Source of the DNA: Bacteriovorax sp. BAL6_X
GTDB lineage: Bacteria; Bdellovibrionota; Bacteriovoracia; Bacteriovoracales; Bacteriovoracaceae
Length of the DNA stretch: 64,000 nt
Direction: 5' to 3'
Assembly: GCF_000443995.1 (NCBI RefSeq)
Contig: NZ_AUMC01000006.1
Span: 124,001-188,000, forward strand
The notes below the pieces were generated by a model. The model saw nothing but the letters and a program-made list of their open reading frames with translations. It did no database searches and had not been told where the DNA came from. Shown here in pieces: positions 24,019 through 33,814 of this stretch. The first letter of the stretch is position 1. Every line of letters begins with the position of its first letter. The position numbers and the translations under genes are program-made.

Positions 24019-26184
24019 TTGAAGAAACTTGAAAGAAACTTAGGACTCTCATCAGTTATTTCAATCAGTATTGCATCAATGCTTGGATCTGGAATTTTTG
24101 TTCTGCCAGGACTTGCGTTCGAAGTGACAGGTCCATACGTATGGGTCTCATATTTACTGGCCGGACTCTGTGTACTTCCGGCAGCACTTTCAAAGTCAGA
24201 ACTTGCCACGGCCATGCCGGCCTCTGGTGGTACATATATTTATATCGAAAGAACATTTGGGCCAATGGCCGGAACGATTGCTGGACTAGGCCTTTGGATC
24301 TCACTCCTGCTTAAGGCAGCGTTTGCTCTAATGGGATTTGGTGCCTATCTTGGCGCTATTAGTGCAGGTTTCGACCTAAAAAATTTCGCCCTCATTCTCA
24401 CAGCAATTATTACGATTTTAAATATTGTCGGTGTTGGAAAAGTTAGTGGGCTTCTTATCGCTGTTGTCCTTCTTTCTACAATTGGCCTTACTGTTTTAAA
24501 TATTGGAACTCTCTCAACGGCCCAAGTAATCACAGGTATTCCATTTTCATTCTCTCATATGGATTCTATCCTCTTGGCAGCAGGTCTTGTTTTTATTTCG
24601 TATGCAGGCGTAACGAAAGTTGCGGCCATTGCAGAAGAAATAAAAACACCAGAAAAAAACCTTCCTAGAGGTATCCTGCTATCACTTTTAATTGTCACAC
24701 TCCTTTACTGTATCACAACTCTGGCCCTTGCTAAGTACTTACCAATAGAACAGCTAAAGAATAATCTAAGACCTATTTATACTTTGGCCTTTGAATTTGG
24801 TGGTAAGGGGTTTGGGATGATAATGGCCATACTTGCCATTCTCACAATGACTTCAATGGCAAATGCAGGCCTACTTGCAGCCTCTCGTTTTCCATTTGCC
24901 ATGAGTCGTGACTACCTAATCCCTAGACTATTTGGTCACCTTGATCGCAGATTTTTAACACCTGTATGGAGTATTCTTGCTTCAGGCTTAGTTGTCGCCT
25001 GCGCAATCTATTTCTTAAATATTGCTAAAATTGCAAAGCTTGCTTCGGCCTTTATTTTAACAATTTACATGATTGAGAATATCGCAGTAATTGCTCTTAG
25101 AGAGACGCATATTCAATGGTATAAGCCAACTTATAAATCACCTCTTTATCCATATGTTCAAATTTTTGGAATTCTTTCAACTCTCTACTTACTTGTTATG
25201 ATGAAGGATCTTGCCGTAATTGGCCTCGTCTCGATTTCTGTACCAGGCATCTTAATCTATCTCTTCTACGCGAAGGGACGAGTGAGTCGAAAAGGAGTAC
25301 TTGGAATAAGAGGAAAGAGAACTGATCTCGTTAATGAAGCATTATTTCCAGCACCCGCAGCGTCTGAGAAGCTAAGCCTTGATCAAGATGCCAATGTTGT
25401 CGTTGCCCTTATTGGTAACGAGAGATCCCCTGAAATGCTAATAGATATGGGAACAACTCTAGCTGGTGGAGAGCATATTGAAGTCGCCCACTTAACGGAG
25501 GCACCTGAACAAACTGACCTAAATGACTTTACTGATGAGGACCCTAAGTTAAGATCACTTAGGCGTCGAGTAATTGCGATGGCCATTGAAAAGAGCACCC
25601 CTATTAACTTTGACCCTATCGTTACTCACGACCTATCTAAGTCTATTTTTGAGATTGGCCAAAGACTTCATTGTAATTGGCTCTTTATGGAGTGGAAAGG
25701 ACGACTTCGTGACACTTTTACAACTCAAAGTCCGGTTGCATGGCTTAGGTCGCACCTTAATTGTCACCTTGCTATCTTTAGAGACAACGGTGTTCGCTAC
25801 ATGAGAAAGATTATGGTTCTCATTGATCAGAACTCTAATGATGTCACCCTGATTCAGGCGGCACAGCAAATTGCAGAGTCTCATAAAGCAGAGATTACCT
25901 TTATTTATCTTATAGATAAGGACTTAACGATTGAAGAGACTTCACAAGTTGAAAAATATATTCGCTTAATTAGTGATGATATGACAGTTCGAACGACTGG
26001 GCATATTATTAAATACAACGACAAAGTCGATACCATAGAAACTCTGACTATCGAGTATGATCTACTTGTTTTCAATTCAAATAAAAAGCATAGATGGTTT
26101 CACGTATTTGGAACTGAAGACGACCAGATTATGGCAAATGCCTCTTGCTCAGTACTAGGGATTCACACAGGCAGTACGAACTAA
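24019..26184 (+). CDS. APC-family amino acid permease with C-terminal universal stress protein-like domains
   Basis: A 721-residue protein with a TTG start after AAGGAAG. Residues 1-435 form a twelve-helix APC permease beginning SVISISIASMLGSGIFVLPG, with the conserved ASGGTYIYIERTFGPMAG. Residues about 450-720 are soluble and contain two USP-like halves (QDANVVVALIGNERSPEMLI; MRKIMVLIDQNSNDVTLIQA). Permease-USP fusions are a known architecture in which the cytosolic domain senses nucleotide or stress. Substrate is unknown. Its end overlaps the convergent kinase gene by 4 nt. Confidence 0.88.
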   Translation: MKKLERNLGLSSVISISIASMLGSGIFVLPGLAFEVTGPYVWVSYLLAGLCVLPAALSKSELATAMPASGGTYIYIERTFGPMAGTIAGLGLWISLLLKAAFALMGFGAYLGAISAGFDLKNFALILTAIITILNIVGVGKVSGLLIAVVLLSTIGLTVLNIGTLSTAQVITGIPFSFSHMDSILLAAGLVFISYAGVTKVAAIAEEIKTPEKNLPRGILLSLLIVTLLYCITTLALAKYLPIEQLKNNLRPIYTLAFEFGGKGFGMIMAILAILTMTSMANAGLLAASRFPFAMSRDYLIPRLFGHLDRRFLTPVWSILASGLVVACAIYFLNIAKIAKLASAFILTIYMIENIAVIALRETHIQWYKPTYKSPLYPYVQIFGILSTLYLLVMMKDLAVIGLVSISVPGILIYLFYAKGRVSRKGVLGIRGKRTDLVNEALFPAPAASEKLSLDQDANVVVALIGNERSPEMLIDMGTTLAGGEHIEVAHLTEAPEQTDLNDFTDEDPKLRSLRRRVIAMAIEKSTPINFDPIVTHDLSKSIFEIGQRLHCNWLFMEWKGRLRDTFTTQSPVAWLRSHLNCHLAIFRDNGVRYMRKIMVLIDQNSNDVTLIQAAQQIAESHKAEITFIYLIDKDLTIEETSQVEKYIRLISDDMTVRTTGHIIKYNDKVDTIETLTIEYDLLVFNSNKKHRWFHVFGTEDDQIMANASCSVLGIHTGSTN

Positions 26185-27635
26185 AGAAGTTCAGACTTAG
26201 GTAAAGTGATCATAAAAGTAGTGTACTCTGAGTCAGAATCGAAAGTCAGGGTACCTCCGTGGTCCATTATAATCTCACGGCTGATATTTAGGCCGAGACC
26301 TGTCCCCTTTTCTTTACTCTTAGTAGTGTAAAAGCGATTGAAGATTTTCTGTGCAACTTCCTCTTCAATTCCTTGCCCACTATCGAGAACTTCAACAATA
26401 ACATGGTCTCGATCATCAAGAAGGTTGATTTCAATCCATTGCTCCTTAAGGCCAGCAATAGCATCATGTGAATTATTAAATAAATTGATCAGAACCTGAA
26501 TAACTTCTGAAGAGTTAATTGTAACAAGATCTGAGTCCGCATCATTTGAAAAAACTATACGCAAACTCTCGTCAACTAGGCCTGTTTTAAATAATGCAAT
26601 TGAATCATGAATGATTGAAGAGAGACTGGTCATCTCACGCATTGAACGATCATCTTGAGAGTAAATATTTAGAGAACTAACAATATTAGCGATACGATTT
26701 TTCTGCTCACCAATTGAGCGAATTTTATCGAGTAGTTGTTCAGAAGTAATACTCTCACCACGGCGCTCAATTGCCTGAACTTGAAGCTCAATGATAGCGA
26801 GAGGGTTATTTACCTCATGGGCTATATTTGCGGCCATTTGACCAAGAGCTGTCCACTTGCTCATTTTATCAATTGTAGCTTTCTGTGAATCGATTTCTCG
26901 ATTTCGACGAAACTTATCTGTCACATCGGCAGTGCGATCAAGAAAGAAGTGCCCGAGTTGATTAAAATCATGATATTCCATCGAGCATTCAAACACAGAT
27001 TCTTCATCTTCATCAATTTCGATAAAGACAGTATCTGTTATAATTTCTCCAACCGATTTTTTTGCAAGTTCTGCACGTTGGTAGAATTTCTTAAGATTCG
27101 TTCCACTAACGACGTCTTTGATATTCTGTCCTACTAAAGGCCTATCATTCCAAGTTGCGTCGACTTTTGAGACATAGACAAAATTATAATCTTTATCAAA
27201 TACAGTGAAAACATCAGAACTTTGTTCAACCATTTCTCGTATAAAGAAATTCGTTGAACTCGTTGTGAGGTTGACTTCACGAGGTTTAATTTGCGAGAGA
27301 ACGCGTTTATTTCCCTCGTCGTCAACAAAGGGGTTAAATTCGACATCCCAAGTAATACTATCGCGGTTAAGACGATTTGTTAGGACGATCTCTTCTCGTC
27401 CGACTTCACCTCTCAAGGCCTTTGCAAAAGCATTACGAACTTTCTCTACTTCACTTTCACTTAAGTGACCCTTGTAATAATCATAGACACTCATGCCTAT
27501 ATAATCTTCAGCAAAGCCAAAAAGAGTTGTTGAAACATAGAGGAAGCGTGCCTCTTCATCAAATACAGCAACTCGAACATTTTGTTCTTCAAAACTACCA
27601 AGTTTTAATAAATTAATGAGTTGCTGTGTGTTCAT
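26181..27635 (-). CDS. PAS-domain sensor histidine kinase
   Basis: A 484-residue cytosolic kinase with no transmembrane segment. Two PAS-like regions (residues about 10-125 and 130-245; FDEEARFLYVSTTLFGFAED and FDKDYNFVYVSKVDATWNDR) precede the HisKA helix with IAHEVNNPLAIIELQVQAIE near residue 273. The ATPase domain has the N box (VLINLFNNSHDAIAGL), G1 (VLDSGQGIEEE) and G2 (KGTGLGLNISREII). It follows tyrS by 18 nt, so may be co-transcribed with gltX-tyrS. No response regulator gene is adjacent. Confidence 0.92.
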   Translation of the reverse strand: MNTQQLINLLKLGSFEEQNVRVAVFDEEARFLYVSTTLFGFAEDYIGMSVYDYYKGHLSESEVEKVRNAFAKALRGEVGREEIVLTNRLNRDSITWDVEFNPFVDDEGNKRVLSQIKPREVNLTTSSTNFFIREMVEQSSDVFTVFDKDYNFVYVSKVDATWNDRPLVGQNIKDVVSGTNLKKFYQRAELAKKSVGEIITDTVFIEIDEDEESVFECSMEYHDFNQLGHFFLDRTADVTDKFRRNREIDSQKATIDKMSKWTALGQMAANIAHEVNNPLAIIELQVQAIERRGESITSEQLLDKIRSIGEQKNRIANIVSSLNIYSQDDRSMREMTSLSSIIHDSIALFKTGLVDESLRIVFSNDADSDLVTINSSEVIQVLINLFNNSHDAIAGLKEQWIEINLLDDRDHVIVEVLDSGQGIEEEVAQKIFNRFYTTKSKEKGTGLGLNISREIIMDHGGTLTFDSDSEYTTFMITLPKSELL

Positions 27636-27653
27636 ATATTGTTTAATTACGTC

Positions 27654-28919
27654 TTATACGAATTTTACTACACAATAATTCTTCTTCCCTTTTCTAAGAA
27701 TTAAGCAAGATTCACTCGCCAAATCCGAGGTCGTTATTATGTGTTCGACATTTGCATTTTTAATGTTATTAATAGCAACACCATTTTGAGAGACCATTTT
27801 TCTTGCCTCTCCTTTAGATTTAAATAAAGGAGTGGATGCTAACATATCTAAGTAATTAATCTCACCTAATTGTGATTTTTCAAGTTCTACCGACGGAACA
27901 TCATCAAAAATACCAGCAAGTTCAGCATCAGTTGTATTTTCAATAACCTTTCCAAAAAAGAAGTCTGTTGCTTTAAGAGCTGCATCAATACCTTCTTTCC
28001 CATGAACAAGAGTTACGATCTCTTCAGCAAGACGCTTTTGCGCTGCTCTTAAGTGAGGTTCAGTTTCTACTAATTTTTCGTACTCAGCAATTTCTTCTAG
28101 AGTTAAGAAAGTCAAAGTTTTAAGATATTTGATTACTGAAGAGTCATCAGAATTTAGTAGAAATTGATACATCTTATAAGGAGACGTCATTGTAGGATCA
28201 AGATAAATCGCACCACCTTCAGACTTACCAAACTTCTTTCCATTTGAGTCAGTTAGAAGAGGGATTGTCATACAAAAAGCTGGCTTCTGATACATCTTAC
28301 GAGTTAGATCCATCCCAGCAGTCATATTCCCCCATTGGTCAGCTCCACCAATTTGCAGGCTTACATCATAAGTTTCATTTAAGTGCGCAAAGTCGTAACC
28401 TTGAATTACTTGATAAGTAAATTCTGTATAGCTTAAACCAGCATCTGAACTAATACGTGACTTAACTGAGTCTTTTGAAAGCATTTCACCAACGCGAAAC
28501 TTCTTTCCAACATCTCTCAAAAACTCAAGGAAAGAGAACTTTCCAATCCAATCAATATTATTAACCATAACAGCAGCATTCTCACCCTCAAATTTTAAAA
28601 GCTTTTGAAGCTGCGCTTTTTGACCGGCCAGATTCTCTTGAACCTGATCTTCAGTTTGAAGGTTTCTTTCATCACTCTTACCACTTGGATCACCAATCAT
28701 TCCAGTAGCACCACCAACAAGAACGTAAGGCTTGTGACCTTGTTTCTGTAGACGCATCATTGTGATAACAGCGAAAAGATTCCCTAATTGAAGAGATTTT
28801 GCTGTCGGATCATAACCACAGTAGAAAGAAATCTTCTTATCATTTAAGATTTCTTTTAACTCTTCATGTGAAAATTGATTAACGATTCCTCTTGCTTCTA
28901 ATTCTTCAAAAAAATTCAT
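27654..28919 (-). CDS. tyrS: Tyrosyl-tRNA synthetase
   Basis: A 421-residue class I synthetase. The HIGH-like motif region is FYCGYDPTAKSLQLGNL, the tyrosine/tRNA binding region contains YTEFTYQVIQGYDFAHLN and GGADQWGNMTAG, the KMSKS-like loop reads KKFGKSEGGAIYLD, and a C-terminal S4 RNA-binding domain starts near residue 355 (SKGEARKMVSQNGVAIN). Its start overlaps the gltX stop by one base (shared A). Typical TyrRS length. Confidence 0.97.
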   Translation of the reverse strand: MNFFEELEARGIVNQFSHEELKEILNDKKISFYCGYDPTAKSLQLGNLFAVITMMRLQKQGHKPYVLVGGATGMIGDPSGKSDERNLQTEDQVQENLAGQKAQLQKLLKFEGENAAVMVNNIDWIGKFSFLEFLRDVGKKFRVGEMLSKDSVKSRISSDAGLSYTEFTYQVIQGYDFAHLNETYDVSLQIGGADQWGNMTAGMDLTRKMYQKPAFCMTIPLLTDSNGKKFGKSEGGAIYLDPTMTSPYKMYQFLLNSDDSSVIKYLKTLTFLTLEEIAEYEKLVETEPHLRAAQKRLAEEIVTLVHGKEGIDAALKATDFFFGKVIENTTDAELAGIFDDVPSVELEKSQLGEINYLDMLASTPLFKSKGEARKMVSQNGVAINNIKNANVEHIITTSDLASESCLILRKGKKNYCVVKFV

Positions 28920-30343
28920 TATACTAGTCTCTCTTTAATAATTGTAATTGGCGTAAGGGCCACAACAGTTTTTAAATCTGGCCCGTGAGCTCGTCCAGTT
29001 AGACAAACACGAGTCCCCATAAAAAGTGGCTTCCCTTTAATTTTTAATTCTTTCTTTAGGTAATTCATCCACTCGCCAACTTGTTCTTCAGTAACATTCG
29101 TTGCCTGATCAGCTAATTGAGCCTTTAAGTATTCTTTAATCTGCGGAGTTGTCTCCCATCCAATAGCTTCATTGTACTGATCATCAGCTTCAGCAGATGC
29201 ATCAAAGAAGATTGGCAGGTGCTCATTGATATTGCTAAAGAGTTGAACCTTTTCTTTCATAAGGCCTGCAAATTTAACTTTCCAAGCTTCATCTTGCTTG
29301 TGATACTCACTTGCTTCTGGAATAAAGCGATCAAAGCCAGCGGCAATATCCTTATCATCTAACTTTCTAAGCCATTGCTCATTAAAGAAGTTAAGCTTTG
29401 TAATATCGTACATTGCTGATGATTTTGAAAATCTCTCGTAGCCAAATTTTTCACCAAGTTCGTTTACGTCAAAAATATCTGTCTCATCAGGATGTGACCA
29501 ACCAAGAAGACAAAGATAATTTGCAAGGGCCTCTGGTAAATAGCCTTGATCCTTGTACTGAGTAACTGAAGTTGCTCCGTGACGCTTAGAAAGCTTTTGG
29601 CGGTCTGAACCAATTAGGAGTGAAACGTGTCCAAAGTTTGGAGGAGTTACTCCCATTGCATCGTAAATCATTAACTGGCGACATGTGTTGTTTAAATGCT
29701 CTTCCGCACGGAAAACGTGAGTCATCTCCATCTTTGCGTCATCAACAACACAACAGAAGTTATAAACAGGCATTCCATTAGCTCTTAAGATAACGAAGTC
29801 CCCTACCATATTCGCTGGAAATTTAACGTGTCCTTTGACAAGGTCCGTAAACTCCCAAGTCTTTCCAGGATTCTTAAAACGAATCACATACTCATCACCT
29901 GCATCAACTCTCTTTTGCGCTTGAGTTGGATCAAGATCACGGTATTGGCCATGGTATGCGTGTGGATCCTTATTTTCATTTGTTGCTTTTTCAGTTAGCT
30001 TTTCTAGTTCTTCACTTGTTAGAAAACAAGGGTAAGCTAGTCCACGCTTAACAAAGTCCCAAGCAATATCTTTATAGATTTCAAGTCTTTCAGACTGACG
30101 ATATGGACCAAAGTCACCACCCTTATCTGGACCTTCATCATGCTCAATCCCCATCCACTTAAGGTCTGCAATCTGGGCTTCTTCATATTCACGTTTTGAT
30201 CTTTCAAGATCAGTATCTTCGATTCTTAGAATATATTTTCCACCATTTGCCTTAGCAAATAGGTAGCTATAAAGAGCAGTACGAGCGCCACCAATATGTA
30301 GGTAGCCAGTTGGAGAAGGTGCAAAACGAACACGAACAGTCAT
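28919..30343 (-). CDS. gltX: Glutamyl-tRNA synthetase
   Basis: A 474-residue class I synthetase. The HIGH motif is PSPTGYLHIGGARTALYSYL; the KMSKS loop is DRQKLSKRHGATSV; the Glu-tRNA-type segment RIEDTDLERSKREYEEAQ is present, and the zinc-less CFLTSEELEKL region precedes it. Domain order is as in bacterial GluRS. It heads a leftward gltX-tyrS-kinase run. Confidence 0.97.
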   Translation of the reverse strand: MTVRVRFAPSPTGYLHIGGARTALYSYLFAKANGGKYILRIEDTDLERSKREYEEAQIADLKWMGIEHDEGPDKGGDFGPYRQSERLEIYKDIAWDFVKRGLAYPCFLTSEELEKLTEKATNENKDPHAYHGQYRDLDPTQAQKRVDAGDEYVIRFKNPGKTWEFTDLVKGHVKFPANMVGDFVILRANGMPVYNFCCVVDDAKMEMTHVFRAEEHLNNTCRQLMIYDAMGVTPPNFGHVSLLIGSDRQKLSKRHGATSVTQYKDQGYLPEALANYLCLLGWSHPDETDIFDVNELGEKFGYERFSKSSAMYDITKLNFFNEQWLRKLDDKDIAAGFDRFIPEASEYHKQDEAWKVKFAGLMKEKVQLFSNINEHLPIFFDASAEADDQYNEAIGWETTPQIKEYLKAQLADQATNVTEEQVGEWMNYLKKELKIKGKPLFMGTRVCLTGRAHGPDLKTVVALTPITIIKERLV

Positions 30344-30461
30344 GTAAATTCCTTTGGGTAATTAAACGTATTTTTTTATAATATAGTTGAGCGATATTAT
30401 AGCTTTATAAATAGGAAATGACACTTTCTAAGTCGATTTTTTTCGGGAAAAACAATTGAAA

Positions 30462-30821
30462 TTATAGGGTGTTCAAAATCGAATCCACATGGTCGACATT
30501 CTTCAAACGTTTGGACATAGAACGTGACACTATGCAATTCTCTCCGTAGCAAGAATCAGTGATATTTTTAAAACAAGAGCTAAGTAATTGAAAATAACGA
30601 GGTGTCCCAATAACAATACGGCCGGAACCATCCTCTTTAGGAGTAATTTTACTAGCATGCAACTTCAAGCACTCATCAACACCAAAAGTTGTGTACTCTA
30701 ATAAATACTGCTTGCGGGCCTTGAGATATCTACTCGCAAGCTCATGCTTTGAATGAGAAGCATAAGAGCTTAGGCCAAACAGCAATTGACAGGATACGAA
30801 TAAACTCATTAACTTAGTCAT
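30462..30821 (-). CDS. Small exported protein of unknown function
   Basis: A 119-residue protein with an apparent signal peptide (MTKLMSLFVSCQLLFGLSSYAS). The mature portion has four cysteines (DECLKLHASK; SSCFKNITDSC; GENCIVSRSM), probably two disulfides, and the segment RYFQLLSSCFKN. No family was recognised. It is divergent from the barstar gene and lies downstream of nothing obvious. Confidence 0.6.
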   Translation of the reverse strand: MTKLMSLFVSCQLLFGLSSYASHSKHELASRYLKARKQYLLEYTTFGVDECLKLHASKITPKEDGSGRIVIGTPRYFQLLSSCFKNITDSCYGENCIVSRSMSKRLKNVDHVDSILNTL

Positions 30822-30865
30822 AAATTGATTCTAACAATATATTTTCCTTTAGCAATGAGAAATAA

Positions 30866-31144
30866 ATGCGCAGAGAGATTGAATTAAATTCCAATGGACT
30901 TGATACACTTGATGACTACTTAGTTGAGTGTGGTCGCTTATTTGATTTCCCAAGCTTTTATACGAATAATATCGATGAACTCTACGAATTCATTCAAACC
31001 TATACAGATAAAAACTTAAGTTTATACTGGTCAAATACTAAAGATGCGCAAAATAAATTAGGTCAAGATTATTACCGACTAAAAGAAGTATTTGATTTAA
31101 TTAGTTCACAATATAGTGAATTTCAATTTTATGTTAATGAGTAA
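30866..31144 (+). CDS. Barstar family protein (orphan RNase inhibitor)
   Basis: A 92-residue protein with the barstar fold pattern. The N-terminal strand (REIELNSNGLDTLDDYL), then FDFPSFYTNNIDELYEFIQT matches the barstar FPxYYGxNxDALxDxL segment (here with Asn-Asn-Ile-Asp-Glu), and the C-terminal half ends FQFYVNE. Barstars tightly inhibit barnase-like RNases. No barnase-like gene lies beside it, so it is an orphan; it may neutralise prey- or competitor-derived RNases. Its end overlaps the convergent lipase gene by 11 nt. Confidence 0.7.
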   Translation: MRREIELNSNGLDTLDDYLVECGRLFDFPSFYTNNIDELYEFIQTYTDKNLSLYWSNTKDAQNKLGQDYYRLKEVFDLISSQYSEFQFYVNE

Positions 31145-32270
31145 GGTAACTCGTTTGCCCCGAGCTAATTTTAATTATTGAAGTTTTTGGACCTTGAGTA
31201 ATAACGAGCTCGCCACTAGTGTCACCATCTGACAAGTGGCCCTTATAAAAGTAGAGATCATCTCTAATATGTATAAAGCTAAAACGCATGCCTCTTTGAA
31301 TATTTTTAGAATGAACCCAAATAGGCCCCCTCTCCTTAGTTCTTAAATACACTGCAAACGTATTTATATCTTTCGCATAATTTATTTTAACTTTTTGATT
31401 ACTTAAAAATTCTTTTTCAAAAATTGCTAAACTTGAATTTTCACAACGCGATGGTGAAATAAGACATTTTTTTGAAACAAGAGTTGTGGCCGGAGTCCCA
31501 AATAGTCGAAAGCGTAAATGTACACCATCAATATTATAATGAGTTGAAACCTTATCCTCACCTACTAAGTTGGGATTGGAGCTTGATGGAGCAACAGCAA
31601 AATCACCTTCAATATCAAAGAGACTCGGTGCCAAGGTTGCAGAAATAGTCACATAATTCTTATCTGTAATCATTTCAAAAAATTGATAACTCTTAAAGTA
31701 CTCCATGGTTTCGACGACTTTCTTAGAGCCGATCTTCATATTCTTTAATTCCTTTTTTCCAAGAATCGGCAAAATAAATGTACCAAGGGAATAGCCAAGG
31801 TTTGCTATGATTGCCCCGAAATATGGTGTGGCCATCGTCATAATATTTTTTACTCTATGATGGATGGGGTCTTGGGCCTGAAACATATTTCGAAGCCAAA
31901 ACAACGTTATCAGACCACCTTGAGAATGAGCGACTATTGATATCTTAGAATGACTCTTCTCAAATCGATCGTGAATAAAAGAATCAAAACTTTGAATAAA
32001 ATCATCGAGATTTAACTTATTATTACCGGTATCATATTCAAAAAAGTGCGACTTTATGCACTCATTCGGATGATATTTATTGAGGTACTCGGCCCAGTAA
32101 CCGAAGGCCCCTTTATTACTAGCGATCCCGTGAATAAAGACCACGTCATGAATTTCATGAGAGTCACTAGTGCCACAAGTAGCACTAGTATTAAAAGATA
32201 AGAGAAATAGTAAAGATAGAACTAATAATCTCAAATTACTCCATACCTTCTGGGTAGATCTGAATTGCAT
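31134..32270 (-). CDS. Exported alpha/beta-hydrolase, lipase-like
   Basis: A 378-residue exported hydrolase (signal peptide SNLRLLVLSLLFLLSFNTSA). The oxyanion-hole segment VVFIHGIASNKGAFG and the nucleophile elbow IVAHSQGGLITLFWLR (GxSxG-type, AHSQG) are present. The start overlaps the upstream gene by 35 nt; a TTG at codon 13 preceded by GGAG is an alternative start. The adjacent upstream gene is papain-like, so both may be co-expressed secreted hydrolases. The active-site acid and His lie in the C-terminal half, but are not obvious. Confidence 0.82.
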   Translation of the reverse strand: MQFRSTQKVWSNLRLLVLSLLFLLSFNTSATCGTSDSHEIHDVVFIHGIASNKGAFGYWAEYLNKYHPNECIKSHFFEYDTGNNKLNLDDFIQSFDSFIHDRFEKSHSKISIVAHSQGGLITLFWLRNMFQAQDPIHHRVKNIMTMATPYFGAIIANLGYSLGTFILPILGKKELKNMKIGSKKVVETMEYFKSYQFFEMITDKNYVTISATLAPSLFDIEGDFAVAPSSSNPNLVGEDKVSTHYNIDGVHLRFRLFGTPATTLVSKKCLISPSRCENSSLAIFEKEFLSNQKVKINYAKDINTFAVYLRTKERGPIWVHSKNIQRGMRFSFIHIRDDLYFYKGHLSDGDTSGELVITQGPKTSIIKISSGQTSYLTH

Positions 32271-33360
32271 GATTTAGCGTTGTTTGTACCCAAGCATATT
32301 CTCTTGCAATAAGTGGAGCATTTAAGAAATCTTCTTCACCTTCTTGAAAAAGGTCGTAATCATATTTTGGCATATTCTCATTTGGATAGATTGAATCGCG
32401 AACGTAGAAAACACCTTTAGAAGCACACCCTACTTCTTCAAAGCGTTTTTGAACTGCATTTCCCTTTGCCATAACTTTTTCAGCATTAGCTAAGTATTTC
32501 TTACGCCAAGTTTCACTCTTTGTTTTCTCTGCCTTTTCCAGGTAGTAGTCACGTTTTTCTTCCATACGTGGTTTAAAAGAAGAAACGAATGGACACCCTT
32601 TAGTGTCGGCCTTGTCATTATAGCCAAAGATATAATTTGCGTGCCAAAATCCCTTATGATTATAAATTACCAAAACTGGTGCATTTCTTTTATGAAGTGC
32701 TTTTTTAATTCTTTCTACAATATCTTCAGGAGCTTTTGCTACGGCCCATTGGTCCATATCAGAATCAACGTGAATTACTTCTCTTTTAAAATTTGGAAGC
32801 TTATATTCAACAGCATTTTTATCAATTGTATCTGTTAAATCAATCCAGTTAAACTGAGTTCCATATGATCCGTCTTCATCTTTAGCATCAGTTACAACAC
32901 GTTTACCATCAACCTTCTTAAAATTACCTTTTGTGAAACGGTAGTCCTTATTTGAAAACATCACAGAACTTTTATTAATTCTTCTGATATTATCAGTTCT
33001 CCAATTTTCGATTTCTTCTTGGTTGGTCTTATTTGTCTTTAAAGACATATAGTAGCGTTCTGCAAAATTAATTTTCTTTTCACCCTCGAGGTTATTAAGT
33101 CGGTTATACCACCACTCCACAACACCAGTGTGGGACATATAAAGACATGAGCCAGCATCTTCTTGAGCCGGGGCCGCAACAACGTACTTCATTAACTCAT
33201 TAAAACCACCAGCAGTAATTTCATCTTCCACGAATGTATTAGGATTGATTGTACCTACGTAATCTTTTTGAAGTGATTGATAATCTGAAATTTCTGAGAT
33301 TTCGGCCTGTGCTGAGAAAGTAGAAATGGCCGCAGCGATTGCGAGTAAAGTTTTAAACAT
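32236..33360 (-). CDS. Exported papain-like (C1-type) cysteine peptidase-like protein
   Basis: A 374-residue exported protein (signal peptide MFKTLLAIAAAISTFSAQA). The order of three motifs recalls papain: APAQEDAGSCLYMSHTGVVE with Gln and Cys (GSC) at about residue 80, VLVIYNHKGFWHANYIFGYN with the His at about 245, and FYVRDSIYPNENMP where papain has an Asn-Ser-Trp segment but here Asp. The family is my inference from motif order and spacing, not a confident match. It is followed, with a 35-nt overlap, by a lipase-like gene. Confidence 0.55.
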   Translation of the reverse strand: MFKTLLAIAAAISTFSAQAEISEISDYQSLQKDYVGTINPNTFVEDEITAGGFNELMKYVVAAPAQEDAGSCLYMSHTGVVEWWYNRLNNLEGEKKINFAERYYMSLKTNKTNQEEIENWRTDNIRRINKSSVMFSNKDYRFTKGNFKKVDGKRVVTDAKDEDGSYGTQFNWIDLTDTIDKNAVEYKLPNFKREVIHVDSDMDQWAVAKAPEDIVERIKKALHKRNAPVLVIYNHKGFWHANYIFGYNDKADTKGCPFVSSFKPRMEEKRDYYLEKAEKTKSETWRKKYLANAEKVMAKGNAVQKRFEEVGCASKGVFYVRDSIYPNENMPKYDYDLFQEGEEDFLNAPLIAREYAWVQTTLNHAIQIYPEGME

Positions 33361-33512
33361 ATTCCCTCTTTTAATTTAAATTCTTTTCATATGTGAAGGG
33401 TGAAATGCTAGCAAATTTGAACCATAATCACAAAAATTAAGACAAAATGAAGCGATGCGCACACATTAGATATGCGTCAAGTGCTGAATATTTTGTTTAA
33501 TTTTTAAATTAC

Positions 33513-33653
33513 TTATGACAAGTAAATAACGACAGATGCACCAATTGCAGTAATTGCCAGAAGAATCCAAGTATTTATTGCTGAGCTTTTCTTAACTTCT
33601 TTGCGATTTGTTACATACTTCTTATTGCGTTTATTCTTATTAGACCTACCCAT
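33513..33653 (-). CDS. Small basic single-span membrane protein
   Basis: A 46-residue protein with a strong GGAGG ribosome site seven bases before the ATG at 33653. The N-terminal half is basic (MGRSNKNKRNKKYVTNRK) and the C-terminal half is one membrane helix (NTWILLAITAIGASVVIYL). Such proteins are often missed. Family unknown; positive-inside rule predicts N-in topology. Confidence 0.65.
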   Translation of the reverse strand: MGRSNKNKRNKKYVTNRKEVKKSSAINTWILLAITAIGASVVIYLS

Positions 33654-33814
33654 TTCATCCTCCATAAATAATCACAGGCAAAGTATTTTATACAAATTTT
33701 ATAGCAAGTGCATAGACCGAGTGCTCCACTCGGAATACGACACCCATAAAAAAGTATTTTCTACCTAGCGACAAGCGAGTTAAATCACCAAAATAACTAT
33801 GATATTATAGTATT

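Noticed and set aside
33717-33733. Seven-base-pair hairpin upstream of fliL
   Set aside because: No U tract or other feature; too short to call a terminator.
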